DNA of 64,000 nt from Flavobacterium beibuense F44-8 (GCF_000769915.1 NZ_JRLV01000003.1:1-64000), one strand, 5' to 3'; shown: positions 15,885 to 25,396, counted from the stretch's first letter. Program-made: numbers and translations. Notes: generated by a model not told the origin, from the letters alone.

Positions 15885-17573
15885 CTATCGGGAATATTTC
15901 CTTTTTCTTAAAAACGTAAACAGTACACCGAATACAAGTAAAATTATGATTGGTAATCCGACAGTTATAAACTGTACGGTGGTATACTGCTCGTAAACTT
16001 TTTCCTTATCGAGCATTGGCAGTTGTACTTCCTTGCTTCTTATGTTAATAAGTCCTGTATCATCTAACAGATAATTTACACAGTTCATAAGGAAAAGCTT
16101 GTTATCATAAAGCTGGTTGGTCCATTTGTCATACCCCAGTTCAAGAGGTTGATAACTTTGGTCCAGTTGATTTTTTATAATATCACCATCGGCAATAACA
16201 ATCATCTTATTATCAACACCAACGGGTTTATAAGAAGGATCTTTAAAAGGAAGCACCCTGTTTTCATACATGGAATGGAACTGACCTTCCAATAGCACAG
16301 AAAGCGTTAAATATCCCTGTCCTTCATAATCCTCCGGTTTAGTCTGTTCGTTTACCATATCAAGGCTTACAGGTGTTGGTGTGCCTATAGCTTTTGAGTA
16401 GGGCGACGATTGTAGTAATACTGTTTTACGTATGTTGTTTTTAAGAGTATCAATACTGTTGGCAAAGTCAAACTTAATACCGTCCATGTTTTTCACAATA
16501 GGGTTGTCCGACTCGGCATATACAAACGGAGCAAAGCGCCACAGGTATTGCTGGTATTGTGTTTCACTACCCATTTGTCCCACAGCCAGTGATATAGGTG
16601 TAGCCCTTTCGTCCTTAACCAGTTTAGGATTGATCCTGAAACCATATTTAAAGAACATATCGTCCAGGTTAAGCTTACGAGGGAAAGCTAGTGTACTGCC
16701 GCTTTCATTATATAAGCTATCCATTTCGGCCTGTTGTACGGCATCTACCATCCACAGTGTTTTACCACCGTTAACAATATACTGGTCCAGTACTTCTTTT
16801 TCTTCTTCGGTAAACTCCAGTGTTGGTTTTGCTATAACGGCAAGATCATAGTCTTTAAGTGATTTAAGCGTATTCATCGGGCTGTTTGCAACCGAATCAA
16901 GCGTAAAAGGAGCTATGAAATAGTTTTCGCGTACCTGTTTAAGGAAGTCGGCCATCAGTAACTCATGTAACTCTCCGTTTCCTTTTATAACAGCGATTTT
17001 CTTTTCTTTCTCTTTGATAACTTTATTGATAGCATCGGCAAAAGAATACTCAAGGTGCTGCACTGAACTCACTACTTTTTCGGCAGTAGAGGCACCCATC
17101 ATGTTTTTAAGAAGCTGAACTTTGGTTGTTTTATCACCATAGCTTACAATAGCCCACGGGAATACCACTTCCTGACTCTGTTTACCTTTATCGTCTACAG
17201 TAACGCTAATAGGGGTTAGGCCTCTGCTATAAAGCATGCGCATATCCTGTTGTCTTGTTTCCTCTTCGGCAAGCGGATTTTCAAAGTGGAATTCGATATT
17301 TGGGTTATAAGCTTTAAACTCTTCCAGTAACTGACGTGTTTCTGTTTGCAGACGTTTAAACTCTCCGGGGAAATTACCTTCAAGCAATACATCTATATAA
17401 ACAGGTTCGTCTACGTTTTTTATAAGGGTTAGTGTTGCTTCAGACAGCGTATAGCGTTTGTCCTGCGTAAGGTCAAAGCGTTTAAAAATAAAGTTACCTA
17501 AAAAGTTAACGGCAAGTAAAAGTAAAACTGTTATAAGCAGTTGTTTCGTTATATATTGTTTTCCTTTTTTCAT
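15885..17573 (-). CDS. gldG: Gliding motility ABC transporter component GldG
   Basis: 562 residues. One membrane segment near the N-terminus (about 9-26) and one at the C-terminus (about 530-552) bracket a large periplasmic part with the ABC-type transport-associated domain seen in GldG. In Flavobacterium johnsoniae GldA, GldF and GldG form an ABC transporter linked to gliding. The start at 17573 makes a TAATG overlap with the gldF stop; an ATG six bases earlier (17579) is equally possible. No gldA ATPase gene is adjacent, as in other flavobacteria. Confidence 0.92.
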   Translation of the reverse strand: MKKGKQYITKQLLITVLLLLAVNFLGNFIFKRFDLTQDKRYTLSEATLTLIKNVDEPVYIDVLLEGNFPGEFKRLQTETRQLLEEFKAYNPNIEFHFENPLAEEETRQQDMRMLYSRGLTPISVTVDDKGKQSQEVVFPWAIVSYGDKTTKVQLLKNMMGASTAEKVVSSVQHLEYSFADAINKVIKEKEKKIAVIKGNGELHELLMADFLKQVRENYFIAPFTLDSVANSPMNTLKSLKDYDLAVIAKPTLEFTEEEKEVLDQYIVNGGKTLWMVDAVQQAEMDSLYNESGSTLAFPRKLNLDDMFFKYGFRINPKLVKDERATPISLAVGQMGSETQYQQYLWRFAPFVYAESDNPIVKNMDGIKFDFANSIDTLKNNIRKTVLLQSSPYSKAIGTPTPVSLDMVNEQTKPEDYEGQGYLTLSVLLEGQFHSMYENRVLPFKDPSYKPVGVDNKMIVIADGDIIKNQLDQSYQPLELGYDKWTNQLYDNKLFLMNCVNYLLDDTGLINIRSKEVQLPMLDKEKVYEQYTTVQFITVGLPIIILLVFGVLFTFLRKRKYSR

Positions 17574-18298
17574 TACCATTTAAGTGTTTTAAGTTTATAA
17601 ACAGTAAGCGATAAGAAAAGCACAGTGATGCTTACAAAGTAAATAATGTCCCTTGTATCTATAACACCACGGCTAATGCTTTTAAAGTGGTAATCCATAC
17701 CTAAAGCCGAAACAAAATCACTAAAGCCTCCTGCTACGGCAGAAATACCTTCAAAACCATAGTAGAATACAAAACAAAGGAAAACAGCCATTATAAAGGC
17801 TACTATCTGGTTATCTGAAAGGGCAGAGGTAAATATACCTATTGCCGAATATCCGGAGATAAGGAATAGTAATCCGAAGTATGATCCTATTATACTGCCG
17901 GTATCTATACTGCCCGATGGATCTCCCAGTGATGACAGTACAAAAACATAAACTATGGTAGGTAGTATTGCTAATATAATTAGCAAAAGTGCCCCAAAGA
18001 ATTTTCCGTTAACCATTTCCCAAACAGTAATAGGTTTGGTAAATAACAGTTCTATGGTTCCCTGTTTCTTTTCGTCAGAAAAGCTACGCATGGTTACTGC
18101 CGGGATAAGGAAAATAAGTATCCACGGTGCAAGCGTAAAGAAGGGGCTTAAATCGGCAAACCCGCTGTTAAGTATATTAAAGTCGCCTTCAAATACCCAA
18201 AGGAACAACCCGTTAAGCAAAAGGAAAATAGCAATAACCAAATACCCTATGGGCGACCCGAAAAAGGATTTGATTTCTCGTAGCAGCAATGCTTTCAT
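17573..18298 (-). CDS. gldF: Gliding motility ABC transporter permease GldF
   Basis: 241 residues with about six membrane segments, of the ABC-2 permease type. It opens with Met-Lys-Ala-Leu-Leu-Leu-Arg-Glu-Ile-Lys-Ser-Phe-Phe-Gly-Ser-Pro, the cytoplasmic start typical of these permeases. It contains the conserved Met-Arg-Ser-Phe-Ser-Asp-Glu-Lys-Lys-Gln-Gly-Thr-Ile-Glu loop. The stop overlaps the gldG start, so the two subunits are coupled. Confidence 0.93.
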   Translation of the reverse strand: MKALLLREIKSFFGSPIGYLVIAIFLLLNGLFLWVFEGDFNILNSGFADLSPFFTLAPWILIFLIPAVTMRSFSDEKKQGTIELLFTKPITVWEMVNGKFFGALLLIILAILPTIVYVFVLSSLGDPSGSIDTGSIIGSYFGLLFLISGYSAIGIFTSALSDNQIVAFIMAVFLCFVFYYGFEGISAVAGGFSDFVSALGMDYHFKSISRGVIDTRDIIYFVSITVLFLSLTVYKLKTLKW

Positions 18299-18344
18299 TA
18301 GTAATGCCTGGTTTTTAGTTTATGGTTAACAGTTATTAATGTTT

Positions 18345-18641
18345 TTATGGTAAACTAACTACTTTGTCTACACTCCAGGCCTCAGGCCTGTCTTTAAACA
18401 GTTTTTTGGTAAACGACCATACCTCTTCAAACAAATCAGAGTTACGGTAGTTCTCTAAATCTTCTTCGGTTTCCCAATAGCTGTAGGTAAAAAATACCGA
18501 AGGATCTTTTTTATCCCTGTATAGTTCTAAAAAACGGTTTCCGGGATAATTTCGTATGTGTTGTTTGAATTCATGGAAGTTATTTAGAAATATATCCACT
18601 TTATCTTCCTGAAAGCTCATTTTTACAATCCGTACAAACAT
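18345..18641 (-). CDS. Antibiotic-biosynthesis-monooxygenase (ABM) fold protein
   Basis: 98 residues, a single ferredoxin-like ABM domain: Val-Arg-Ile-Val-Lys-Met-Ser-Phe at the first strand, then Asn-Arg-Phe-Leu-Glu-Leu-Tyr-Arg-Asp and Tyr-Ser-Tyr-Trp-Glu-Thr. Small proteins of this kind act as cytoplasmic dimers in diverse reactions, including heme or quinone oxidation; no specific activity can be assigned. It lies 47 bases upstream of gldF on the same strand and could be cotranscribed. Confidence 0.8.
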   Translation of the reverse strand: MFVRIVKMSFQEDKVDIFLNNFHEFKQHIRNYPGNRFLELYRDKKDPSVFFTYSYWETEEDLENYRNSDLFEEVWSFTKKLFKDRPEAWSVDKVVSLP

Positions 18642-18700
18642 ACTGTTTTTTAAATTTTATTGTTATTGTATTCGTGTAATTATTATTGATTTGCCTAAAA

Positions 18701-19528
18701 CTATTTAAATACCACATTTATCACGTCCCTAAACTTAAGTCCAAGTAGTGTGCGGGCGGTACCTACAGTTAGCGGGTTACTCCTGTATATGGCTATTTCA
18801 AGGTAACCAGCTTCGTTAAAAATAGCCAGCTTTTCACCCTCATAATCTTTTAGAGAAAACTTCTCGTTTACAGCAAAATCAGAGTATCCTGATTTAACAG
18901 CTTTAATGGTTTTGGTACTAAAGGTTATTTCGAAGTTTCTGCCTTTGGCAACTTCCTTAACCAGTTTTTGAGAAATGTTAGTAACACAGTTACCAAAATG
19001 GTCTATATATACTACATATCCTTTAATGGAGTTTTTATCGCTGGCAACAACAGCTTTAAGTTCATTAGTTTCCTTTAGCGACTGTATTTCCCTGCCAATA
19101 ACACTTAGGGATCCGCCTTTTGCCAGGTGGCAGGCCACAGTTACAAACACATCCATAGCTGTACTGCCACTAGGGAGACGGTCGTGAATGTTTATTTCAA
19201 CAATTCGCTGTGGTACTACTTTTCGGGTAAGGATGCTTAAAATCCCATTATCGGCACAAATAAAGTAATGGTCGTTCCATTGCATGGCTATGTGCTTGTT
19301 TTCTTTGGTAAGTTCGGCATCTACACCAATAAGGTGAACCGTACCTTTTGGAAAACTGTTGTAAGCAGCACCAATTACATAACTGGCTTCCGATACATTA
19401 AACAGGTCTATGTGGTGGGAAATGTCTACAATGCGGGCCTCTGCATAATCAGATATAATTTTCCCTTTCAAAGCGCCCACAAAATGGTCTTTGATGCCAA
19501 AGTCGGTAGTAAGGGTAATTATTGACAT
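18701..19528 (-). CDS. SAM hydroxide adenosyltransferase (DUF62 family)
   Basis: 275 residues. The start Met-Ser-Ile-Ile-Thr-Leu-Thr-Thr-Asp-Phe-Gly carries the family's N-terminal active-site strand; later motifs include Val-Asp-Ile-Ser-His-His and Cys-Ala-Asp-Asn-Gly. Members hydrolyse S-adenosylmethionine to adenosine and methionine using hydroxide and are related to fluorinase and chlorinase. The Asn of Asp-His-Phe-Gly-Asn-Cys is also conserved. Nothing suggests halogenation. It is divergent from phoH; the two share an intergenic region of about 100 bases. Confidence 0.88.
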   Translation of the reverse strand: MSIITLTTDFGIKDHFVGALKGKIISDYAEARIVDISHHIDLFNVSEASYVIGAAYNSFPKGTVHLIGVDAELTKENKHIAMQWNDHYFICADNGILSILTRKVVPQRIVEINIHDRLPSGSTAMDVFVTVACHLAKGGSLSVIGREIQSLKETNELKAVVASDKNSIKGYVVYIDHFGNCVTNISQKLVKEVAKGRNFEITFSTKTIKAVKSGYSDFAVNEKFSLKDYEGEKLAIFNEAGYLEIAIYRSNPLTVGTARTLLGLKFRDVINVVFK

Positions 19529-19632
19529 AAAATTGTGCAAAAGTTTTAAATAAGCGATTTCAAAAATTCACTAAATTTGATTGCAAAGCTAATAATTATA
19601 TAGCTATCATTCTTAATTAAAAATAACTGCTT

Positions 19633-20580
19633 TTGAACGAAAGAATAATTGAACTTGTAGACATCGCTCCAAAAGATTTTTGGGGCGCACAGGACTCCCA
19701 CCTGGAAACTATTAAAAAATACTACCCCAAATTAAAAATCGTAGCAAGGGGTACTACACTTAAAGCCTTTGGAGAAAAGGAAATACTTGATGAGTTTGAA
19801 AAGCGGTTTAAAAGGCTAATGCTACATTTTACACGCTACAATAACATAGATGATAATGTTATAGAAAGGGTAATACAAAGCGACTCCCAAACCGAAATTA
19901 TGGATCCCAGCGATAAAATACTGGTACATGGTGTAGGAGGGAAGCTTATTAAGGCTATTACCCCAAACCAGCAAAAGCTGGTAGATTCGATGTATAAGAA
20001 TGATATGGTGTTTGCCGTAGGGCCTGCCGGTACAGGTAAAACCTATACAGGTGTTGCTCTTGCCGTAAAAGCACTGAAAGAGAAACAGGTTAAGCGTATC
20101 ATACTAACACGCCCGGCCGTTGAGGCAGGTGAAAACCTTGGTTTCCTACCGGGGGATATGAAGGAAAAACTGGATCCTTATATGCAGCCGTTGTATGATG
20201 CCCTTCGTGATATGATTCCGCATGAAAAGCTTGAAGATTATATCCTTAAGGGAATTATCCAGATAGCGCCACTTGCTTTTATGAGGGGGCGTACGCTTGA
20301 TAATGCTTTCGTGATACTTGATGAGGCACAAAATACTACCCATTCGCAAATGAAGATGTTCCTTACCCGCATGGGGCGTAACGCTAAGTTTATGATTACA
20401 GGCGACCCGGGACAGGTAGATTTACCACGCAGAACCACATCCGGACTTAAAGAGGCGCTTTTAATTCTTAAAAATGTAGATGGTGTGGGGATTTTATATC
20501 TGGATGATAAGGATATTGTTCGCCACAAACTGGTTAAGAAAATTATTGATGCTTATAAAAGCATAGAGAACCACGATTAA
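19633..20580 (+). CDS. PhoH-like ATPase
   Basis: 315 residues, starting at a TTG codon (Asn-Glu-Arg-Ile-Ile-Glu-Leu); no suitable ATG precedes the conserved region. Residues 130-137 are the Walker A Gly-Pro-Ala-Gly-Thr-Gly-Lys-Thr, and Val-Ile-Leu-Asp-Glu-Ala-Gln-Asn is the Walker B. PhoH proteins are cytoplasmic ATPases with RNA-helicase-like features and are often linked to RNA processing (YbeZ in E. coli). The usual YbeY gene is not next to it here. Confidence 0.92.
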   Translation: MNERIIELVDIAPKDFWGAQDSHLETIKKYYPKLKIVARGTTLKAFGEKEILDEFEKRFKRLMLHFTRYNNIDDNVIERVIQSDSQTEIMDPSDKILVHGVGGKLIKAITPNQQKLVDSMYKNDMVFAVGPAGTGKTYTGVALAVKALKEKQVKRIILTRPAVEAGENLGFLPGDMKEKLDPYMQPLYDALRDMIPHEKLEDYILKGIIQIAPLAFMRGRTLDNAFVILDEAQNTTHSQMKMFLTRMGRNAKFMITGDPGQVDLPRRTTSGLKEALLILKNVDGVGILYLDDKDIVRHKLVKKIIDAYKSIENHD

Positions 20581-20600
20581 AGTTAAAAACTAATAACCAA

Positions 20601-20640
20601 TAATGCCCTTTGGTAACCAACCAGAGGGCATTATATTTAT
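20601..20640 (+). terminator. Terminator of phoH
   Basis: TAATGCCCT pairs with AGGGCATTA (9 bp) around a loop that can itself pair, followed by T-rich sequence. It ends just before the next start codon at 20646, so that gene must have a promoter within or very near this hairpin, or be read through. Confidence 0.6.
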
Positions 20641-20645
20641 TTACA

Positions 20646-21077
20646 ATGAATTTTACCAAGCCAAAAACATTTGTATTAAGTATAGTAGCGATTTTAATTA
20701 CATTACCTATAGCATCATTACTGTTTTTTTTAGTATATAGCAAGGGTTTAGGTTCAGTAGGGACTTATGGAGTTAACAAAACTGTAGGATGGGGTTGGGA
20801 TATTACAAATTATGCTCCATATATAGGAGCATTTGTTATGGTTTTATGTCTGTTGGGTTACGGCGTTATGTGGAGATTAAAATTTAAAGTAAATAAAGTA
20901 ATAAGCCTTATTAATCTTGTTAGCCTGATAGCAGCTTTATTATTAGGTTCAACCACTATGATTATAATGTCGCGTTATCCTGAACTTATTTTATCTTTTA
21001 TTGCTTTTGTAATGCTCATTGTTAATTTAGCTGTTGGGAAAAGATTAAAAACAGATATTAACGAGCAAAATTCATAA
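20646..21077 (+). CDS. Small membrane protein, first of a tandem pair
   Basis: 143 residues with four predicted membrane segments. No known family is recognised. The loop Gly-Val-Asn-Lys-Thr-Val-Gly-Trp-Gly-Trp-Asp and the later Leu-Leu-Gly-Tyr-Gly-Val-Met-Trp are shared with the protein encoded 46 bases downstream, so they are duplicates. The ATG before Asn-Phe-Thr-Lys-Pro is preferred to a TTG 36 bases earlier inside the terminator. Function unknown. Confidence 0.75.
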   Translation: MNFTKPKTFVLSIVAILITLPIASLLFFLVYSKGLGSVGTYGVNKTVGWGWDITNYAPYIGAFVMVLCLLGYGVMWRLKFKVNKVISLINLVSLIAALLLGSTTMIIMSRYPELILSFIAFVMLIVNLAVGKRLKTDINEQNS

Positions 21078-21122
21078 TATTTAAATGCCTTATTTTTTAC
21101 ATTTTTAATTTTTAAACATTAA

Positions 21123-21521
21123 ATGATTGATTTTGAAAAGCCAAGAAATTCATTTCTTTTTACTTTGCTATTAATACTATTTACCATTACTTATGCTGTT
21201 TTTGATGACAGATGGGGAAATTTTGGCATAAATAAAACTGTTGGTAATGCATGGGATTTAAATTTTACCAGCATAATACCTGTTTTATCTGTATTAGTTT
21301 TACTTATTTCTTTTCTCAGTTATGGTATAATGTGGTTTTTTGATTTGAAATTGAATAAAACATTTGCACTTTTTAATTTAGCCTTTCTTATTCCTTCTGT
21401 CGGAATGATGGGTAGCGGTCTTCAATTTGGTTATAGTCTATTTGCATTATTAATGCTGGCTATTAATATAGCTTATGGAATAAGGACTAAAAAGTATGAT
21501 AAAAAGCAAAATTTGCAATAA
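21123..21521 (+). CDS. Small membrane protein, second of a tandem pair
   Basis: 132 residues, four predicted membrane segments. It aligns along its length with the preceding protein: Gly-Ile-Asn-Lys-Thr-Val-Gly-Asn-Ala-Trp-Asp matches the first loop and Leu-Ser-Tyr-Gly-Ile-Met-Trp the second. Divergence between the pair is large, so the duplication is old. No family is recognised; the pair may form a heteromeric inner-membrane complex, which is a guess. Confidence 0.75.
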   Translation: MIDFEKPRNSFLFTLLLILFTITYAVFDDRWGNFGINKTVGNAWDLNFTSIIPVLSVLVLLISFLSYGIMWFFDLKLNKTFALFNLAFLIPSVGMMGSGLQFGYSLFALLMLAINIAYGIRTKKYDKKQNLQ

Positions 21522-21572
21522 TAAGTTTCTTATTTTTGCAGCTTGTTAAACATGAAATAACACTATAAGGTA

Positions 21573-22520
21573 ATGAACACCATCACGACCACTGATTTCA
21601 ATTTTCCGGGACAAAAATCGGTTTACCGCGGTAAGGTAAGGGAAGTATATAATATTAACGACGAACTGCTTGTTATGGTTGCGACCGACAGGCTTTCGGC
21701 TTTTGATGTGGTTATGCCAAAAGGTATACCGTACAAAGGACAGATACTTAACCAGATTGCAACTAAATTTATGCGTCTTACAGAAGATATCGTTCCTAAC
21801 TGGTTAATTGATACACCAGATCCAAACGTGGCTGTAGGTCATTTATGTGATCCTTTTAAGGTTGAAATGGTTATTCGTGGTTACCTTTCAGGTCATGCTG
21901 CCCGCGAATATGCTGCAGGTAAGAGAGTGCTTTGCGGAGTTGAACTTCCGGAAGGACTTAAAGAGAACGATAAATTCCCTACACCAATTATTACTCCTAC
22001 AACAAAGGCAGATAATGGTGAGCACGATATGGATATTTCCCGCGAAGCTATTTTAGCAAACGGTATTGTAAGCGAGGAAGATTACCTTGTGCTTGAAAAA
22101 TATACAAGAGATCTTTTCCAGAGAGGTACTGAAATTGCTGCTTCAAGAGGACTTATTTTAGTGGATACCAAATATGAGTTTGGTAAAACTAAAGAAGGGA
22201 AAATTGTATTGATTGATGAGATACACACACCGGATTCTTCCCGTTATTTTTATGCCGATGGTTATCAGGAGCGTCAAAATAAAGACGAGGCTCAAAAACA
22301 GCTTTCTAAAGAGTTTGTAAGACAGTGGCTTATAGCTAACGGTTTTCAGGGTAAAGATGGTCAGCAAATACCAGAAATGACAGAAGAGTATATCGAGAGC
22401 GTTTCTGAAAGATATATTGAGCTTTATGAAAATATCTTGGGAGAGAAATTTGCTAAAGCAGATATTTCTGACATTAACAGTCGAATAGAAAAAAATGTTG
22501 TAGCATTTTTAAATAAATAA
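21573..22520 (+). CDS. purC: Phosphoribosylaminoimidazole-succinocarboxamide (SAICAR) synthase
   Basis: 315 residues, the longer form of the enzyme usual in Bacteroidota and eukaryotes. It joins CAIR and aspartate using ATP in de novo purine synthesis. Visible signatures are Tyr-Arg-Gly-Lys-Val-Arg-Glu-Val-Tyr (ATP-binding strand), [12 protein letters not shown], and [15 protein letters not shown]. A -7 box TATTTTTG lies at 21531-21538. It is a single-gene unit with a strong terminator. Confidence 0.97.
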   Translation: MNTITTTDFNFPGQKSVYRGKVREVYNINDELLVMVATDRLSAFDVVMPKGIPYKGQILNQIATKFMRLTEDIVPNWLIDTPDPNVAVGHLCDPFKVEMVIRGYLSGHAAREYAAGKRVLCGVELPEGLKENDKFPTPIITPTTKADNGEHDMDISREAILANGIVSEEDYLVLEKYTRDLFQRGTEIAASRGLILVDTKYEFGKTKEGKIVLIDEIHTPDSSRYFYADGYQERQNKDEAQKQLSKEFVRQWLIANGFQGKDGQQIPEMTEEYIESVSERYIELYENILGEKFAKADISDINSRIEKNVVAFLNK

Positions 22521-22541
22521 TTTTACGATAAATAATCGTTG

Positions 22542-22575
22542 AAAGCGTCCTGCCTGTGCGGGACGCTTTTATTTT
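22542..22575 (+). terminator. Terminator of purC
   Basis: AAAGCGTCC pairs with GGACGCTTT, extended by three more pairs around CTGT, and is followed by a T-rich run. Confidence 0.9.
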
Positions 22576-22702
22576 TGTATGCCTGCATAGTAAGATGATT
22601 ATTGTTAAAAAAATGTTAAAACAAAAGTAACACTGTAACGTTTAATTGTTTGTGGTCGTCTATTAAAGCAAATCAAATCATCAATTTTAAAAATCAATCA
22701 TC

Positions 22703-23086
22703 ATGAAAAAAACGATCATTTATTTAGGCTTAGCCATATTTGCATTTAGTAGTGCTGCAATGGCATCAACAACTGTTCAACCTGCATCAGCCGGATTTGA
22801 GTTAGTAAAGGAGTATTACTCTGTAACACCACTTTGCAATGCTATTTGTAAAGGGGATGTGGAGACTGTAAAAAAATTCATTGAATACGGTGTAGATGTT
22901 AATGAGACATCTAACGGTAAAACACCTTTAATGCTGGCTGCGCGTTATAACAACGTTGAAATTATGAAGTTATTAATCGATAACGGAGCTTACGTAGGCG
23001 CTAAAGACGAAAGAGGTCATACAGCTGAAAAATATGCTGAGGCATCTAAAGCCAAAGAAGCACTGGAGTTTCTTAAAAACGCATAA
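22703..23086 (+). CDS. Secreted ankyrin-repeat protein
   Basis: 127 residues. A signal peptide covers about 1-21, with likely cleavage at Ala-Met-Ala-Ser. Then come two to three ankyrin repeats: Pro-Leu-Cys-Asn-Ala-Ile-Cys-Lys-Gly-Asp-Val-Glu-Thr-Val and Lys-Thr-Pro-Leu-Met-Leu-Ala-Ala-Arg-Tyr-Asn-Asn. It is probably a periplasmic protein-binding module; its partner is unknown. Single gene with its own terminator. Confidence 0.88.
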   Translation: MKKTIIYLGLAIFAFSSAAMASTTVQPASAGFELVKEYYSVTPLCNAICKGDVETVKKFIEYGVDVNETSNGKTPLMLAARYNNVEIMKLLIDNGAYVGAKDERGHTAEKYAEASKAKEALEFLKNA

Positions 23087-23108
23087 TTAATACTTTATGT
23101 CCTAAATT

Positions 23109-23138
23109 AAAAAGCACCTCATTGAGGTGCTTTTTTTT
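23109..23138. terminator. Bidirectional terminator between ankyrin and M42 peptidase genes
   Basis: AAAAGCACCTC pairs with GAGGTGCTTTT around ATT; A-run and T-run on either side allow use from both convergent genes. Confidence 0.9.
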
Positions 23139-23139
23139 A

Positions 23140-24228
23140 TTATTTGAAGTAAGAGAAAGTCTCTTCGTTTTCAATTTTAAGCAGCGATTCGTAGATCAGT
23201 TTAATTACATTTTCTACATCATCACGGTGAACCATTTCTACTGTAGTATGCATATAACGCAAAGGAAGTGAAATCAGTGCAGAAGCTACACCACCGTTAC
23301 TGTAAGCAAAAGCATCAGTATCTGTACCCGTAACTCTTGATGAAGCCAGTCTTTGGAATGGTATACTGTTATTTTCAGCAGCATCAATTATAAGCTCCCT
23401 AAGGTTATTTTGTACAGCAGGAGCATAAGTAATAACCGGACCTTTACCTATTTGAGTTTCACCCTCAATACGCTTATCAATCATTGGGGTTGTACTGTCG
23501 TGGCAAACATCGGTTACAATAGCTACATTAGGACGGATGGTTTTGGTAATCATCTCGGCACCTCTTAAACCAACTTCTTCCTGTACAGAGTTTGTTATGT
23601 ATAATCCAAACGGAAGTTTTTTCTTGTTTTCGTGTAGTAATCTTGCCACTTCGGCAATCATAAAACCACCTATACGGTTATCAATAGCCCTGCAAACAAA
23701 TTTATTTTCGTTAAGAACCATAAAATCATCAGGGTAAGTAACCACACAGCCTACATGTACTCCAAGTTTTTCAACTTCTTCTTTAGTAGAACATCCAAGA
23801 TCAATAAATATGTTTTCTATTTTAGGCTGCTCTTCCTTGTCGCGAAGGCGGGTGTGTATTGCCGGCCAACCGAAAACACCTTTTACAATACCTTTTTTAG
23901 TGTGTATATTAACACGTTTTGAAGGAGCAATCATGTGGTCAGATCCTCCGTTTCTTATAACATAAATCAGTCCGTTATCCGTTATATAGTTTACATACCA
24001 TGATATTTCGTCACTGTGGCCTTCAATTACAACTTTGTATTTGGCATCAGGATTGATAATACCTACTGCAGAACCATATGTGTCTGTAATAAAAGTATCA
24101 ACATAAGGCTTTAGGTATTCCATCCATATTTTCTGGCCACCGGCTTCATATCCGGTAGGGGACGGGTTGTTTAAATATTGTTCTAAAAAGTCTAACGATT
24201 TAGCGTTTAGTATAGATTTTTCTGACAT
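23140..24228 (-). CDS. M42-family metallopeptidase (glutamyl aminopeptidase/cellulase M type)
   Basis: 362 residues. The co-catalytic metal ligands of the family are visible: His71 in Glu-Gly-His-Ser-Asp-Glu, Asp in Ala-Ile-Asp-Asn-Arg, the catalytic Glu-Glu in Gln-Glu-Glu-Val-Gly-Leu-Arg-Gly, Asp in Thr-Asp-Val-Cys-His-Asp, and the last His in Arg-Tyr-Met-His-Thr-Thr-Val-Glu. These are cytoplasmic multimeric (often TET-shaped) aminopeptidases that finish peptide degradation. No signal peptide. Single gene. Confidence 0.93.
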   Translation of the reverse strand: MSEKSILNAKSLDFLEQYLNNPSPTGYEAGGQKIWMEYLKPYVDTFITDTYGSAVGIINPDAKYKVVIEGHSDEISWYVNYITDNGLIYVIRNGGSDHMIAPSKRVNIHTKKGIVKGVFGWPAIHTRLRDKEEQPKIENIFIDLGCSTKEEVEKLGVHVGCVVTYPDDFMVLNENKFVCRAIDNRIGGFMIAEVARLLHENKKKLPFGLYITNSVQEEVGLRGAEMITKTIRPNVAIVTDVCHDSTTPMIDKRIEGETQIGKGPVITYAPAVQNNLRELIIDAAENNSIPFQRLASSRVTGTDTDAFAYSNGGVASALISLPLRYMHTTVEMVHRDDVENVIKLIYESLLKIENEETFSYFK

Positions 24229-24307
24229 ACAAATAAATTTTGGCTAAATTACTAATTACATTACAGAGTAACATATAAATGTCTAAATTTGGGATAAATT
24301 TTTAATA

Positions 24308-24985
24308 ATGAGAGCACAATTTTCAGTCATATTAGTACTTTTTTCACTTCTTTCAGGCTTTAGTCAGGAGGTTGTTCAGGATACCATTAAAAAAGGTGTT
24401 GTGAACCAGGTGGAGAATGATAGTATAACCTTTGAATACGATTTAGAGGAGATGGTTATATCTAATGTGGATGATACAATTAGTGCCGAACAGAAAAAAA
24501 GTTTACTGATACTTAAAAGAAGGGTTTTAAAGGTGTATCCCTATGCTAAAATAGCTGCCGACAGGCTTACTATGCTTAATACCAATATGGAGAAGCTAAA
24601 AACCGATAAAGAGCGAAAAAAATATGCCAAAATTGTTGAGAATTACCTTGAAAATGAGTTTGAAGACCAGTTAAAAAAACTTTCAAGGAAAGACGGACAA
24701 ATACTTGTAAAATTAATACACAGGCAAACAGGTGAGTCTACCTTCAATCTTATTAAAGAACATAAAAGCGGTTGGAAGGCTTTTTGGTCCAGTCGTATTG
24801 CCAAGATGTTTGATATAGACCTGAAGCGCGAATATAGCCCCGCTACAGTTGCCGAAGATTATTATATTGAAGGCTATTTATTACAGGCTTTTGACTCTCA
24901 CAGGTTGGCAAAACAGGAACCGGCTTTTGAAATTGATTATGACGCCATAACGCAGCTATGGAAGAATAAAAACAAAGCCAAATAA
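24308..24985 (+). CDS. DUF4294 family exported protein
   Basis: 225 residues with a signal peptide ending near residue 20 (Leu-Leu-Ser-Gly-Phe-Ser-Gln). The mature part is charged and helical, with Arg-Arg-Val-Leu-Lys-Val-Tyr-Pro-Tyr-Ala-Lys and His-Arg-Gln-Thr-Gly-Glu-Ser-Thr-Phe. These match the Bacteroidota family DUF4294, whose function is not known. It is divergent from the M42 peptidase gene, 79 bases away. Confidence 0.82.
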   Translation: MRAQFSVILVLFSLLSGFSQEVVQDTIKKGVVNQVENDSITFEYDLEEMVISNVDDTISAEQKKSLLILKRRVLKVYPYAKIAADRLTMLNTNMEKLKTDKERKKYAKIVENYLENEFEDQLKKLSRKDGQILVKLIHRQTGESTFNLIKEHKSGWKAFWSSRIAKMFDIDLKREYSPATVAEDYYIEGYLLQAFDSHRLAKQEPAFEIDYDAITQLWKNKNKAK

Positions 24986-25063
24986 TTAAAAATTAATTAA
25001 TATGGGCTTTTCTTTTTTTTAAAACTGTAGTATGACCTTTGCACTAAGGAAAAGAAAAAGAAG

Positions 25064-25396
25064 GTGAAGACAGAACAAATCAATAATTCACAGGAGCTTA
25101 CCACTCTTTTAAAGGTAAGAGATATTGACACCTCCCGTTTTGAACCTATAGGAGCGGGCTTTTACCATCAGTATGAAGATTGTTTTAATGCTTCGGTAAT
25201 TTGTATAGACAGGGAAAAACTTAGTAAGGGGAGCCCGTATTTGGTAAAAATAATCCTGGAAGATTTTACAAATGATGAATATCTAGCATTCCGTAAAAAA
25301 TTTGAAGTGATTATTAATCCGGAGTATAGAAACTATTACAATCTTAATATTGCCGAAGAGTTATTGCAAAGCCAGTTAAGCTGCGAGTTTAATTAA
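25064..25396 (+). CDS. Hypothetical protein, 110 residues
   Basis: Starts at a GTG (Lys-Thr-Glu-Gln-Ile-Asn-Asn); no ATG fits. The protein is soluble, mixed alpha/beta, with no motif I recognise and no signal peptide. It follows the DUF4294 gene by 78 bases. Its stop overlaps the dnaX stop by four bases in a convergent arrangement, so it shares the end region with dnaX. Coding likelihood is good because codon use is like the neighbours, but the function is unknown. Confidence 0.6.
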   Translation: MKTEQINNSQELTTLLKVRDIDTSRFEPIGAGFYHQYEDCFNASVICIDREKLSKGSPYLVKIILEDFTNDEYLAFRKKFEVIINPEYRNYYNLNIAEELLQSQLSCEFN

